Shown here piece after piece: positions 1 through 8,745 of a stretch of 64,000 nucleotides of DNA (positions are counted from its first letter, which is position 1; each line of letters opens with the position of its first letter). The translations under genes were made by a program, and so were the position numbers. This DNA comes from Mycobacterium colombiense (GTDB lineage Bacteria > Actinomycetota > Actinomycetes > Mycobacteriales > Mycobacteriaceae), in assembly GCF_001953985.1 (NCBI RefSeq), contig NZ_MBEI01000058.1:186001-250000 (forward strand). Reading direction: 5' to 3'. The notes under the pieces were generated by a model, which saw only the letters and a program-made list of their open reading frames with translations, was not told the DNA's origin and ran no database searches.

Positions 1-440
1 TCATCGACCGCATCCGCAACACTTACGACGTCCCGATCATCGCGGCCGGCGGGCTGGGCACCGCCGACGAGGTCGGGGCCGCGCTGCGCAGGGGAGCCGT
101 GGCGGCCCAGATCGGCACCGCGCTGCTGCTGGCCGACGAGGCGGGCACCAACTCCGCGCACCGCGTCGCGCTGAAGAACCCGCTGTTCGCCACCACCGTT
201 GTGACGCGGGCGTTCTCGGGCCGCTACGCGCGCGGCCTGGAGAACGACTTCACCCGCACGCTCGACCACGTCGCGCCGCTGGGCTACCCCGAGGTCAACC
301 AGATGACCTCACCGATCCGGGAAGCCGCCGCCGCGATCGAGGATCCCAACGGCATGGCGCTGTGGGCCGGGACGTCGTTCAAGAACGCATGCGCCGGCCC
401 CGCGGCCGACATCATCGCCAGCCTCGCGGCCACGGGTTAA
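1..440 (+). CDS. Nitronate monooxygenase (2-nitropropane dioxygenase family), C-terminal part
   Basis: The open frame enters from the left edge (codons start at base 3) and gives the last 146 residues. The stretch IIAAGGLGTADE followed by GAVAAQIGTALLLADEAG is the FMN-phosphate-binding end of the TIM barrel of nitronate monooxygenases, flavoenzymes that oxidise alkyl nitronates. The stop overlaps the end of ald by 4 bases, tail to tail. The same pair (Rv2780 ald, Rv2781c) lies side by side in M. tuberculosis, which supports orthology with Rv2781c. The N-terminus lies outside the window, so the true start cannot be judged. The substrate in the cell is unknown. Confidence 0.85.
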   Translation, partial: IDRIRNTYDVPIIAAGGLGTADEVGAALRRGAVAAQIGTALLLADEAGTNSAHRVALKNPLFATTVVTRAFSGRYARGLENDFTRTLDHVAPLGYPEVNQMTSPIREAAAAIEDPNGMALWAGTSFKNACAGPAADIIASLAATG

Positions 441-1552
441 CCCAGGACCCGGGCCGGGTCGGTGAACGGCAGGCCGAGGTCGGTGGCCACCTGTTCGGAC
501 AGCAGCCCGCCGTCGTGCGTCGAAAGGCCTTTGGCCAGAGCATGATCCGAGCTGCACGCCGCCCGCCAGCCGCGGTCGGCGAGCGCGAGCACGTACGGCA
601 TGGTCGCGTTGGTCAGCGCCACCGTCGACGTCTTGGGCACCGCGCTGGGCATGTTCGCCACGCAGTAGAACACGGTGTCGTGCACCGCGAAGGTGGGGTC
701 GTCATGCGTGGTGGGCCGCGAGTCCTCGAAACAACCGCCCTGGTCGATGGAGATGTCAACCAGCACGGCACCCGATTTCATCTGCGAGACAAGGGAATTC
801 GAGATCAAATTGGGCGCCTTCGCGCCGGGCAGCAGCACCGCGCCGATCACCAGGTCGGCGCGCTTGACGGTGCCCTCCAGGTCGTAGGCCGAGGAGTAGC
901 GGGTGCGGACCTGGCCGCCGAACTCCGCGTCGAGCAGCCGAAGCTTGTTGATGTTGACGTCGAGCACGGTGACCGAGGCCCCCATGCCGCCGGCGACCCG
1001 GGCCGCGTTGTAGCCGGCCGTCCCCGCACCCACCACCACCACGTCGGCGGGTTTGACGCCCGGCACGCCGCCCATCAACACGCCGCGCCCACCGTGGGTG
1101 CGCATCAGGTGATAGGCCCCCACCTGAGCGGACAGCCGGCCGGCGACCTCACTCATCGGGGCCAGCAGCGGCAGCGTGCCGTCGGCGTTCTGGACCGTCT
1201 CGTAGGCGATCGACGTCGTGCCGGACGCCAGCAGCGCTTCGGTGCACGCACGCGAGGCGGCCAGATGCAGGTAGGTGAACAGGATCTGGTTGCGCCGCAA
1301 CAGGTCATACTCGGCCGGCACCGGTTCTTTGACCTTGAGCAACAGGTCCGCGTCGGCCCAGACCTGGTCGCCGGTATCGGCCAGCTGGGCGCCCGCCGCC
1401 TTGAACTCCGAATCGGTGATCGACGACCCTTCCCCGGCGCCGGCCTGCACGACCACGTCATGGCCGCGGCGGGTCAGCTCGGCGACGCCGGCCGGGGTGA
1501 TGGCAACCCGGAACTCGTTGGTCTTGGTCTCGGTCGGTACGCCGACTCGCAT
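437..1552 (-). CDS. ald: Alanine dehydrogenase
   Basis: NAD-dependent L-alanine dehydrogenase: reversible oxidative deamination of alanine to pyruvate and ammonium, also glyoxylate amination. The 371 residues equal the length of the M. tuberculosis enzyme. Visible landmarks are the N-terminal MRVGVPTETK, substrate Lys75 (LKVKEP), catalytic His96 (YLHLAAS), the Rossmann motif VVGAGTAGYNAA, and the active-site Asp in DISIDQGG. In M. tuberculosis the AldR regulator gene is divergent from ald; here the neighbouring divergent gene is an SRPBCC protein, so no local regulator is seen. The ATG start gives the family N-terminus exactly. Confidence 0.97.
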   Translation of the reverse strand: MRVGVPTETKTNEFRVAITPAGVAELTRRGHDVVVQAGAGEGSSITDSEFKAAGAQLADTGDQVWADADLLLKVKEPVPAEYDLLRRNQILFTYLHLAASRACTEALLASGTTSIAYETVQNADGTLPLLAPMSEVAGRLSAQVGAYHLMRTHGGRGVLMGGVPGVKPADVVVVGAGTAGYNAARVAGGMGASVTVLDVNINKLRLLDAEFGGQVRTRYSSAYDLEGTVKRADLVIGAVLLPGAKAPNLISNSLVSQMKSGAVLVDISIDQGGCFEDSRPTTHDDPTFAVHDTVFYCVANMPSAVPKTSTVALTNATMPYVLALADRGWRAACSSDHALAKGLSTHDGGLLSEQVATDLGLPFTDPARVLG

Positions 1553-1642
1553 GATCGCCCCTTGGTTGCCGGTTCGCCTTCAAGTGTGAAGAAAGTTCGC
1601 GGGGGCCGCAAAAGCTCGGTGTTTGCTGGCTATGATCGGCGG

Positions 1643-2104
1643 ATGACCGACCCGTGCGTGCAGGCCACCGTGCAGATCGACGCCCGCCCCGACGTGGTGT
1701 ACCGGCTCATCACCGACCTGCCCACGCTGGCCGAGCTGGCCGAGGAGGCGGTGGCGATGCAATGGCGCAAGGGCGACGCGGTGAGCCCGGGCGCGGTGTT
1801 CACCGGCCACAACCGGAGCGGCAGTCGGCGCTGGAGCACCAAGTGCACGGTCACCGACGCCGAACCGGGCCGCCGCTTCGCGTTCGACGTGAGCCACACC
1901 ATGATTCCGGTCGCCCGCTGGCAATATGACATCGCCGCGGCCGACGGCGGGTGCGCCGTCACCGAGAGCACCTGGGACCGCAGGCCCGGCTGGTTCCGCA
2001 AGGCCGCGAGCAAGGCCACCGGCGTCAGCGACCGAGCGGCCGCCAACACCGAGCACATCCGGCTCACGCTGCAGCGCCTCAAGCAGCGCGCCGAGACCGA
2101 GTAG
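1643..2104 (+). CDS. SRPBCC (START-like) family protein
   Basis: A 153-residue protein beginning MTDPCVQATVQIDARPDVVY, the typical first strand and helix of the SRPBCC/polyketide-cyclase fold, in which an antiparallel sheet wraps a long C-terminal helix to make a hydrophobic cavity. Such proteins bind or act on lipids, polyketides or aromatics; no function is known for this one. It lies 21 bases upstream of a Baeyer-Villiger-type monooxygenase in the same direction, so the two are probably cotranscribed and it may handle the same hydrophobic substrate (inference). The ATG at 1643 was chosen because the fold begins there; the frame stays open upstream only because it is antisense to ald. Confidence 0.8.
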   Translation: MTDPCVQATVQIDARPDVVYRLITDLPTLAELAEEAVAMQWRKGDAVSPGAVFTGHNRSGSRRWSTKCTVTDAEPGRRFAFDVSHTMIPVARWQYDIAAADGGCAVTESTWDRRPGWFRKAASKATGVSDRAAANTEHIRLTLQRLKQRAETE

Positions 2105-2125
2105 CCGAAGAACCGGGGAGTTCCG

Positions 2126-3589
2126 ATGACGCGACGTGATCCCGCCGTAGCCGTCATTGGAGCCGGCATGTCGGGGCTGTGCGTCGCAATTGCCTTGCTG
2201 CGCAGCGGTATCCGCGATGTGACCGTGTACGAGAAGGCCGACGAGGTGGGCGGCACCTGGCGGGACAACACCTATCCCGGCCTGGTCTGCGACATCCCGT
2301 CGCGCATCTATCAGTACAGCTTCGCCCGGAACCCCGACTGGTCACACCTGTTCTCGCCCGGCGGCGAAATCCAGGCCTATTTCCGGGGCATCGCCGACCG
2401 CTACGCGCTGCGCGACCGGATCCGCTTCGGCACCGAGATCTCGCACGCGCGTTTCGCGGACGGCCGCTGGGTGCTGCGCACCGCTGCCGGGGAGGAATCG
2501 ACGGTCGACTTCTTGATCTCGGCCACCGGCGTGCTGCATCACCCGCGACTGCCGTCGATTCCGGGCCTGGATGACTTCGGCGGCAACGTTTTCCACTCGG
2601 CGCGCTGGGATCACGGCGTCGACGTGCGCGGGCGCCGCGTCGCCGTCGTCGGCAACGGGTCGACGGGCGTGCAGCTGGTGTGCGGTCTGGCCGGGGTGGC
2701 CGGCCACGTCACGCTGTTCCAGCGCACCGCGCAATGGGTGCTGCGCCTGGCGAATCCGCGCTACAGCGGCTTCACCGGGATCACCCGGCGCAAGTTGCCA
2801 TGGCTGGACGGGTTGGCGTATCGCATCTACAGCCTCGGATACGACTACTTCGCGGTCGGACTGACGAAGCCGGGTCTGCGCCGGAAGATGATGGCGGCGC
2901 TGTGCCGGGCCAGCCTCTGGGAGATCCGCGATCCCGAGTTGCGGCGGTCCCTGACTCCCGATTACACGCCGGCGTGCAAGCGCCTGGTGATGTCGAACGG
3001 TTTCTACCGGGCGATGCAGCGCGACGACGTCGACCTGGTGACGGAGAGCATCGATCATGTGGAACTGCGCGGCATCGTCACCGCCGACGGCGTCCTGCAC
3101 GACGTCGACATCATCGTGCTCGCCACCGGATTCGACACGCACGCGTTCTTCCGGCCGATGGAGCTGATCGGCCGCGACGGCATCCGCGCCAACGACGTCT
3201 GGCGTGACGGGCCCCGGGCCTACCAAACCGTCGCGCTGTCCGGTTTCCCCAACTTCTTCATGATGCTGGGCCCGCACAGCCCGGTGGGGAACCTGGCGCT
3301 GACGACGGTGGCCGAATCGCAGGCCGACCACATCGTGGGCTGGATCGAGCGCTGGCGCCGCCGCGAATTCGACACGATCGAGCCGACGGCCGCGGCGACC
3401 GAGCGGTTCAACGCGAAGCTGCGCGCCGCGATGCCGGACACCGTGTGGACCACCGGCTGTAACAGCTGGTACCTCAACAAGGACGGCGTGCCCGAGGTGT
3501 GGCCGCTCACGCCGGCCGAACACCGCCGGATGCTGGCCAACCCCGATCCCGGCCAGTACGACCTGCGCCGGAACGTCGCCGCCGGCTGA
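2126..3589 (+). CDS. FAD-dependent Baeyer-Villiger-type monooxygenase
   Basis: Flavoprotein monooxygenase of 487 residues. The N-terminal FAD motif GAGMSG is at residues 12-17, a second dinucleotide motif VVGNGSTG (NADPH) follows near residue 175, and between them is the Baeyer-Villiger fingerprint FxGxxxHxxxW (F151, G153, H157, W161). Mycobacteria carry many such enzymes (EthA and MymA families) that oxidise ketones, thioethers or fatty substrates with NADPH and O2. A weak GGGGAG-like site precedes the ATG. The SRPBCC gene lies just upstream, and a hydrolase and reductase cluster lies downstream. The substrate cannot be told from sequence. Confidence 0.88.
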   Translation: MTRRDPAVAVIGAGMSGLCVAIALLRSGIRDVTVYEKADEVGGTWRDNTYPGLVCDIPSRIYQYSFARNPDWSHLFSPGGEIQAYFRGIADRYALRDRIRFGTEISHARFADGRWVLRTAAGEESTVDFLISATGVLHHPRLPSIPGLDDFGGNVFHSARWDHGVDVRGRRVAVVGNGSTGVQLVCGLAGVAGHVTLFQRTAQWVLRLANPRYSGFTGITRRKLPWLDGLAYRIYSLGYDYFAVGLTKPGLRRKMMAALCRASLWEIRDPELRRSLTPDYTPACKRLVMSNGFYRAMQRDDVDLVTESIDHVELRGIVTADGVLHDVDIIVLATGFDTHAFFRPMELIGRDGIRANDVWRDGPRAYQTVALSGFPNFFMMLGPHSPVGNLALTTVAESQADHIVGWIERWRRREFDTIEPTAAATERFNAKLRAAMPDTVWTTGCNSWYLNKDGVPEVWPLTPAEHRRMLANPDPGQYDLRRNVAAG

Positions 3590-3598
3590 CGGTGATCA

Positions 3599-3624
3599 CG
3601 CAAGAACCCATGCGCAAGAACCCA
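3599..3624 (+). repeat. Two direct copies of a 12-bp unit
   Basis: CGCAAGAACCCA occurs at 3599-3610 and again at 3613-3624, just after the monooxygenase stop. The spacing (14 bp) is not a helical turn multiple. It lies upstream of the possible promoter of the next gene. It could be a regulator site or a slippage product; nothing else supports a function. Confidence 0.5.
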
Positions 3625-3634
3625 GTACCGGCGG

Positions 3635-3664
3635 TTTCGCATATCTGGGTGACGTACCTATACT
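3635..3664 (+). promoter_or_regulatory. Possible promoter of the hydrolase-reductase operon
   Basis: A good -10 hexamer TATACT lies at 3659-3664, with only a weak -35 (TTTCGC, 3635-3640) 18 bp upstream. Mycobacterial sigma-A promoters depend mainly on the -10 element. It would give a leader of about 55 bases before the ATG at 3725, which has an AGGTAGGGGG ribosome site. Confidence 0.35.
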
Positions 3665-3724
3665 TGAGACGCGCGACGCCCACCGCAACACCGTGATCGA
3701 GGGCGAAACGCAGAGGTAGGGGGC

Positions 3725-4636
3725 ATGATGCTGACCGTCGACAACCAGGCAGCGGGTCCACATGACGCCTCGCTGGACCACGAGCGACTGGTGCTCGAGG
3801 CCCGCGATGTGAACTTCGACTGGACGCAGCTGCCGTTCCACTACGTGCCCGGTGAGCCGTTCGCCACCCACGTCCTCAACGTGCTGCACCTGCTGCTGCC
3901 CGCCGGCGAAGAGTTCTTCGTCGAGGTGTTCAAGCAGACGCTGCCGCTGATCAAGGACGACCAGCTGCGCCTGGACGTCCAGGGCTTCATCGGCCAGGAG
4001 GCCGTGCATTCGCAGGCGCACGCCAACGTGCTCGCCCACTTCGCCGCCCGCGACATCGACCTGACCCCCTACACCGGCCAGATCAAGTGGCTGTTCGACA
4101 AGCTGCTCGGACCCCGGCCCGATTGGAGCCGGCGCCGCCAGCAGGGCTGGCTTCTCGAGCAGGTTTCCATCGTCTCGGCGATCGAGCACTACACCGCCAT
4201 TCTCGGCGAGTGGATTCTCGACTCGCCGGCCCACGACAAGATCGGCACCGATCCGGTGATGCTGGACATGCTGCGCTGGCACGGCGCCGAAGAGGTTGAG
4301 CACAAGGCGGTGGCTTTCGACACGATGAAGCATCTGCAGGCCGGCTACTGGCGGCAGGTGCGCGCCCAGCTCGTGGTGACGCCCGCCATGCTGCTGTTGT
4401 GGATCCGCGGGGTGCGGTTCATGTACTCGCTGGATCCCCACCTGCCGCCGCGCACCAAGCCGCGCTGGCGCGACTACTTCTCCACGGCGCGCCGCGGCCT
4501 GGTGCCCGGGCCGCTGCGCTTCATCCAGGCGATCGGCAATTACTACCGGCCAAGCTTCCACCCTTCGCAGCTCGGTGGGCTGGAACAGGCTGTCGACTAC
4601 CTGGCCATCTCACCCGCCGCGCGCGCCTCGCACTGA
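3725..4636 (+). CDS. Metal-dependent hydrolase family protein (PF10118-type)
   Basis: A 303-residue protein resembling the PF10118 family of predicted metal-dependent hydrolases. Histidine/glutamate-rich helices are visible: GQEAVHSQAH, VSIVSAIEHYTA and HGAEEVEHKAVAFD, a spacing that recalls ferritin-like di-metal helical bundles, so an oxygenase-type metal site is also possible. Strong ribosome site AGGTAGGGGG before ATGATG at 3725; the second ATG (3728) is an alternative. The stop overlaps the next start (TGATG), so it is translationally coupled to the EphD-like fusion. In mycobacteria such genes often neighbour SDR and VanB-type reductase genes, as here. The reaction is unknown. Confidence 0.75.
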   Translation: MMLTVDNQAAGPHDASLDHERLVLEARDVNFDWTQLPFHYVPGEPFATHVLNVLHLLLPAGEEFFVEVFKQTLPLIKDDQLRLDVQGFIGQEAVHSQAHANVLAHFAARDIDLTPYTGQIKWLFDKLLGPRPDWSRRRQQGWLLEQVSIVSAIEHYTAILGEWILDSPAHDKIGTDPVMLDMLRWHGAEEVEHKAVAFDTMKHLQAGYWRQVRAQLVVTPAMLLLWIRGVRFMYSLDPHLPPRTKPRWRDYFSTARRGLVPGPLRFIQAIGNYYRPSFHPSQLGGLEQAVDYLAISPAARASH

Positions 4637-6393
4637 TGACCGTCACGTCGACCATCACCGCCAGCGACGGCGTCACGCTGGCCGTGCACCGGTACACCGA
4701 CATCGACCCGGCGCGCCCAACCATCTTGGCAATTCACGGCTTTCCGGATAATCACCACGTCTGGGACGGCGTGGCCCACGAGCTGACCGGCAAGCCCTAC
4801 AACGTCGTGGCCTACGACGTGCGCGGGGCCGGTGAATCCACCCGTCCCGCAAAGAGATCCGGATACCGCTTCGCGCAGCTGATCTCCGACATCGGTGCGG
4901 TGATCGACAGCCTGGGTGTCGGGCCGGTGCACCTGCTGGCCCACGACTGGGGATCGATTCAGGCGTGGGCGGCGGTCACCGACGGCTCGGTGATGAACAA
5001 AGTCGCATCCTTCACCTCGATCTCGGGCCCGCACCTGAACTACGCCGGCGCGTTTCTGCGGTCGGCGCGCACGCCGCGGGCCGTGGCGCGGGTGATCAGG
5101 CAACTGATCTCGTCGGGCTACATCGGCTTCTTCCTGTGCCCGGGCGTGCCGGAACTGTCGTTTCGCTCCCGGGTCGGGGTGAAAGTCGTTGAGGCGCTTG
5201 AGCGCATCGGCCGGTCGAGCACGCGCAGCCAGCGCCACGACACCCTGCGCTCGGTCGCCGACTATGTGCACGGGCTCAACCTGTACCGGCAGAACATGCC
5301 GGCCCCGATGCTGGCGCCGGGACGCCAACTCCCCGAGACCACCGTCGCCGTGCAGACTCTGGTGCCGCGCCGCGACATCTTCGTCACGCCCGTGCTGCAA
5401 CGGTTCACCGGCGCAATTCCCAACGGCGGCAGGGTGATCGAGATCGAGGGTGGCCACTGGGTGGTGACGTCGCGTCCGGACGTCGTCGCCCGGCTGACCG
5501 CCGAGTGGGTCGACCGGCACGTCGCCGGCGCGGCCCCCGTCGGGGCGGCTGAGGTGCGCGGCGAGCGGCGCGAGGTGCGCGGCAAACTCGCCCTGGTCAC
5601 CGGCGCCGGCGCCGGAATCGGCCGGGCCACCGCGGTGGAGCTGGCCCGCAACGGCGCCCGCAAGATCGTGCTCGTCGATCGTGACCTTGCCGCCGCCAAC
5701 GACACCGCCGACGCCGTGCGCGCCGCCTGCGCCGAGGCCGCGGCCTACCAGGTCGACGTCAGCGACGAGGCCGCCATGAACGACCTTGCGGCGCAGGTGC
5801 GTAACGAGCACGGCGTGGTGGACATCCTGGTGAACAACGCCGGCATCGGGATGGCGGGCCGATTCCTGGAGACGAGCTCGGCGAACTGGGAAGACATCAT
5901 GGGCGTCAACGTCGGCGGCGTCATCTCGGGCAGCCGCGCGTTCGGGGCGCAGATGGTCGAGCGCGGCGAGGGCGGAACGATCATCAACGTGGCGTCGGCG
6001 TCGGCGTACCTGCCGTCGAAGTCCATGGTCGCCTACAGCACCACCAAGGCGGCCGTGCTGGCGCTCAGCGAATCGCTGCGGGCCGACTTCGCCGACGAGG
6101 GCATCGGCGTCACGGCGGTGTGCCCGGGATTCGTCAACACCAACATCGCGAAGAACACGATCTACGCCGGGATGAGCGCGGACGAGCAGGAGCGGGCGCG
6201 GGGCAAGGCCGACGCCGCCTACCGGCGCCGCAACTTCACCCCCGAAGCGACCGCCAAGGCGATCGTCAAGGCCGTCAAGACCGGTCCGGCCGTGTTGCCG
6301 ATCGCCGCGGAGTCGCGGATCGGCTATGCGATGCGGCGCATCAGCCCGGGAGCGATCCGGCTGTTCGCGCGCTTGGACATTCGGCAGAAGTAG
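4636..6393 (+). CDS. Alpha/beta hydrolase-SDR fusion (EphD-like)
   Basis: A two-domain protein of 585 residues. Residues 1-290 are an epoxide-hydrolase-type alpha/beta hydrolase with oxyanion motif HGFP (34-37) and nucleophile Asp104 in AHDWGS. From about residue 310 there is a short-chain dehydrogenase with cofactor motif TGAGAGIG (322-329) and active-site YxxxK (Tyr467, Lys471). This architecture matches M. tuberculosis EphD (Rv2214c), implicated in processing oxygenated mycolic-acid precursors; this copy is in a different neighbourhood and is likely a paralogue, so I give no symbol. The ATG overlaps the preceding stop (TGATG), which decides the start although the frame stays open far upstream. 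Confidence 0.85.
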   Translation: MTVTSTITASDGVTLAVHRYTDIDPARPTILAIHGFPDNHHVWDGVAHELTGKPYNVVAYDVRGAGESTRPAKRSGYRFAQLISDIGAVIDSLGVGPVHLLAHDWGSIQAWAAVTDGSVMNKVASFTSISGPHLNYAGAFLRSARTPRAVARVIRQLISSGYIGFFLCPGVPELSFRSRVGVKVVEALERIGRSSTRSQRHDTLRSVADYVHGLNLYRQNMPAPMLAPGRQLPETTVAVQTLVPRRDIFVTPVLQRFTGAIPNGGRVIEIEGGHWVVTSRPDVVARLTAEWVDRHVAGAAPVGAAEVRGERREVRGKLALVTGAGAGIGRATAVELARNGARKIVLVDRDLAAANDTADAVRAACAEAAAYQVDVSDEAAMNDLAAQVRNEHGVVDILVNNAGIGMAGRFLETSSANWEDIMGVNVGGVISGSRAFGAQMVERGEGGTIINVASASAYLPSKSMVAYSTTKAAVLALSESLRADFADEGIGVTAVCPGFVNTNIAKNTIYAGMSADEQERARGKADAAYRRRNFTPEATAKAIVKAVKTGPAVLPIAAESRIGYAMRRISPGAIRLFARLDIRQK

Positions 6394-6405
6394 GGGGCGG
6401 ATTCG

Positions 6406-7482
6406 GTGCCGGAAAGCATTTGGGCCAGCAGACCGGCCGACCTGTACGGGCGGCGCGACCACGACCGCTTCGGGTCGTTGCTGTGGGGCGTGCGGGCCGT
6501 GTTCGAGGGCTTCGCCACGGTGTCCCGGTGGTCGCCCGCGCGGGTGAAGCCGGTGCAGCGCAAGCTGACCGCGGTGGTGACCAAGCGCGAGCTCGTCGCC
6601 CCGGACGTCGTCGCGCTGACCCTCGCCGACCCCGACGGCGGGTTGCTTCCGTCCTGGACGCCCGGCGGCCACATCGATGTCCTGTTGCCCTCGGGCCGGC
6701 GGCGGCAGTACTCGCTGTGCGGTGCGCCCGGGCGGCGCACCGACTACCGCATCGCCGTGCGCCGGATCGCCGACGGCGGAGGCGGATCCATCGAGATGCA
6801 TGAGACGTTCGGCGTGGGCGACACGCTGGCGTTCGAGGGTCCACGCAACGCGTTCTACCTCGGCACCGCCGAGCGCGAGGTGCTGTTCGTCATCGGCGGC
6901 ATCGGGGTGACACCCATCCTGCCGATGATCCAGGTGGCCGCACAGCGTGGAATCGGTTGGCGCGCAATCTATACCGGCCGCAGCCGCGAGTACATGCCGC
7001 TGCTCGACGAGGTCGTGTCGCTGGGGCCGGACCGGGTGACGGTGTGGGCCGACGACGAGCGCGGCCGCTTCGCCACCGTGGCCGAACTGCTGGACGGAGC
7101 TGGACCGGCGACCGCGGTCTACGTCTGCGGGCCGAGCTCGATGCTGGAAGCCGTCCGCACTGCCCGCACCGAGCATGCCGGTGCGCCACTGCATTACGAG
7201 CGGTTCAGCCCGGCTCCCGTCGTCGACGGGGTGCCGTTCGAGTTGGAGCTCGCGCGATCACGGCAGGTGCTTGAGGTGCCGGCGAACCGGACCGCACTCG
7301 AGGTCATGCTCGATCGGGACCCGACTACCCCCTACTCGTGCCGGCAGGGTTTCTGCGGGACGTGCAGGGTCAAAGTGCTTGCCGGACAAGTGGATCACCG
7401 TGGGCGAGCGGCGCCGGGAGACGACGGCATGCTGGTGTGTGTCTCGCGCGCCGACGGCGAGCGAGTCGTCATCGACGCCTGA
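6406..7482 (+). CDS. PDR/VanB-type oxidoreductase (flavin + plant-type 2Fe-2S)
   Basis: A 358-residue NAD(P)H-dependent reductase. It has a flavin-binding barrel with RQYS, a nucleotide motif GGIGVTPIL, and a C-terminal ferredoxin domain with cluster ligands Cys312, Cys317, Cys320 and Cys345 (CRQGFCGTC...LVC). Such proteins pass electrons to an oxygenase partner. Candidate partners are the metal-dependent helical protein two genes upstream and the Rieske oxygenase at 8746. GTG start 12 bases after the EphD-like stop with GTAGGGGG as ribosome site. The 3' end overlaps the convergent GNAT gene by 14 bases. Confidence 0.87.
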   Translation: MPESIWASRPADLYGRRDHDRFGSLLWGVRAVFEGFATVSRWSPARVKPVQRKLTAVVTKRELVAPDVVALTLADPDGGLLPSWTPGGHIDVLLPSGRRRQYSLCGAPGRRTDYRIAVRRIADGGGGSIEMHETFGVGDTLAFEGPRNAFYLGTAEREVLFVIGGIGVTPILPMIQVAAQRGIGWRAIYTGRSREYMPLLDEVVSLGPDRVTVWADDERGRFATVAELLDGAGPATAVYVCGPSSMLEAVRTARTEHAGAPLHYERFSPAPVVDGVPFELELARSRQVLEVPANRTALEVMLDRDPTTPYSCRQGFCGTCRVKVLAGQVDHRGRAAPGDDGMLVCVSRADGERVVIDA

Positions 7483-7975
7483 GGCGGTAGCCCAGGTGGG
7501 GCACTTTGACGCCGGGCACCGGCTCCCAGTCCAGGGTGCGCCCGTCGAGGTGAAAGTCGTTCTTCTCGTAGAAGCGTCGCGCCACGCCATTGGCCTCCGC
7601 GCACCACAGCACGACGTCACCGCGCGGGTCGGAGTTCAGGGCCTTCGCGAGCAGCAGGCCGCCGACGCCGTGCCGTTGGCTGGTCTGCGAGATGTAGAGC
7701 GCATCGAGTTCGAGTCGCTCGGGGTCGTCCGGGTCCGGCCCGAAGATCGTCATGCCGCGCAACTGCCCGTCGGCCTCGGCGACCCACATCCGCCAACCGG
7801 GCCGGCTGAGGTCTCGGGGATAGAGCAGCACGGCCCAGCGTTTCGGCGACGTGAGCACGTCGAGCACTTCCGCCGGCAGCACGCCGGACCAGGACTGCCG
7901 CCAGACCGGATAGTGCATCGCGGCCACATCGGCGAAATCGTTTGGTGTGGCCTCGCGGATCGTGATGTCGGCCAT
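7469..7975 (-). CDS. GNAT family N-acetyltransferase
   Basis: A 168-residue protein with the GNAT fold: N-terminal ITIREATPNDFADVAAMH, central LELDALYISQTSQRHGVGGLLL containing the acetyl-CoA pyrophosphate loop (QRHGVG), and C-terminal NGVARRFYEKNDFHLDG. The acceptor is unknown. The ATG overlaps the stop of the upstream TetR gene by one base (TAATG), so the two are coupled; the open frame continues upstream through the regulator gene but is not coding there. Being cotranscribed with the regulator, it may be autoregulated with it. Confidence 0.85.
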   Translation of the reverse strand: MADITIREATPNDFADVAAMHYPVWRQSWSGVLPAEVLDVLTSPKRWAVLLYPRDLSRPGWRMWVAEADGQLRGMTIFGPDPDDPERLELDALYISQTSQRHGVGGLLLAKALNSDPRGDVVLWCAEANGVARRFYEKNDFHLDGRTLDWEPVPGVKVPHLGYRLRRR

Positions 7976-8625
7976 TACGGCCGGGACTGCTCGAGGTAGG
8001 CGGCCAGGGCGTTGGTCAGGCCGCGGCGCGCCATGTCCAGGTCGGCGTAGGAACCCAGCTGTCGCTCCGACACCAGGCCGCGCATCGCGCCGGGGATCAG
8101 GGCCGCGAGCTCGCGGACCCGGTCCGGATCGACGGCCAGACCGGCGAACGCGTGCTGGCAGGTCTCCAGCCAGCTTTTGCCCCAGGAGAACAGCTCGGCC
8201 GCCGTGCGCGGGTAGAGCCGCTCGAGTTCGTCGGGATCGCGCGGCAGGGCGGCACGCAGGTTTTCGATCGCCCGCGAATCCGGGGACGCCAGGCCGCGGT
8301 AGAGGGTATCGATGATCGCGCCGACCCGCTCGCGCAGCGGCGCGTCCGGCGAGACTGGCGTCGACAGCGTGGAGAACGTCGCGGCGCGCCGCTCGGCGGT
8401 GCGGTGCAGCACCGCCGCCCAAAACCCATCGGTGTCACCGAACTGATACTGCACCGCGCCCCACGTGGCGCCGATGTCCTTGGCGATGCGGTTGGCCGAT
8501 ACCGAGCCCGGCTCGCCAGAGGCCAGCGAGCGCAACGCCGCCTCGAGCATGCTCTCGCGAGTCGCATTGCCGCGCCGATTCGGGCGCCGACGCGCGACGC
8601 CGGCCGCGCTGCTCTGAGGGGTCAT
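7975..8625 (-). CDS. TetR family transcriptional regulator
   Basis: A 216-residue repressor-type protein. The N-terminal helix-turn-helix spans about residues 20-65 (TRESMLEAALRSL ... ANRIAKDIGATWGAVQYQFGD) and is followed by a helical ligand-binding domain. It is divergent from the Rieske oxygenase operon, with 120 bases between start codons, so it is the natural candidate to control that operon through the promoter at 8682-8709. I saw no convincing palindrome in the gap. The ATG at 8625 sits directly before the typical N-terminus. Confidence 0.9.
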   Translation of the reverse strand: MTPQSSAAGVARRRPNRRGNATRESMLEAALRSLASGEPGSVSANRIAKDIGATWGAVQYQFGDTDGFWAAVLHRTAERRAATFSTLSTPVSPDAPLRERVGAIIDTLYRGLASPDSRAIENLRAALPRDPDELERLYPRTAAELFSWGKSWLETCQHAFAGLAVDPDRVRELAALIPGAMRGLVSERQLGSYADLDMARRGLTNALAAYLEQSRP

Positions 8626-8681
8626 TTCGCCGATCTTATCCGCTGGCGACGGCCCGGACGAAGAGTTTCATAGAGGGTACT

Positions 8682-8709
8682 TTGATTTTGTCGCGGTGCG
8701 GCCTATATT
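8682..8709 (+). promoter_or_regulatory. Predicted sigma-A-like promoter of the Rieske operon
   Basis: TTGATT (8682-8687) and TATATT (8704-8709) are separated by 16 bp in the divergent gap between the TetR gene and the oxygenase gene. This is the only AT-rich patch there. Transcription would start about 30 bases before the ATG at 8746. Confidence 0.5.
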
Positions 8710-8745
8710 CGTACGCGAGGGAGGGCAGTCACATGGCAGGGCTTG

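Noticed and set aside
362..2104. Long rightward open frame covering ald and the SRPBCC gene
   Set aside because: The part before 1643 is antisense to ald, is Arg/Gly/His-rich and has no family features; only the SRPBCC part from 1643 is coding.
4597..7194. Leftward open frame of 865 codons
   Set aside because: It is antisense to the EphD-like fusion and the reductase, whose families are clear; composition (Arg/His/Gly/Asp) is that of a high-GC shadow frame.
7976..8422. Longer N-terminus for the GNAT protein
   Set aside because: The region is antisense-frame sequence within the TetR gene; the GNAT fold begins at ATG 7975, coupled to the TetR stop.
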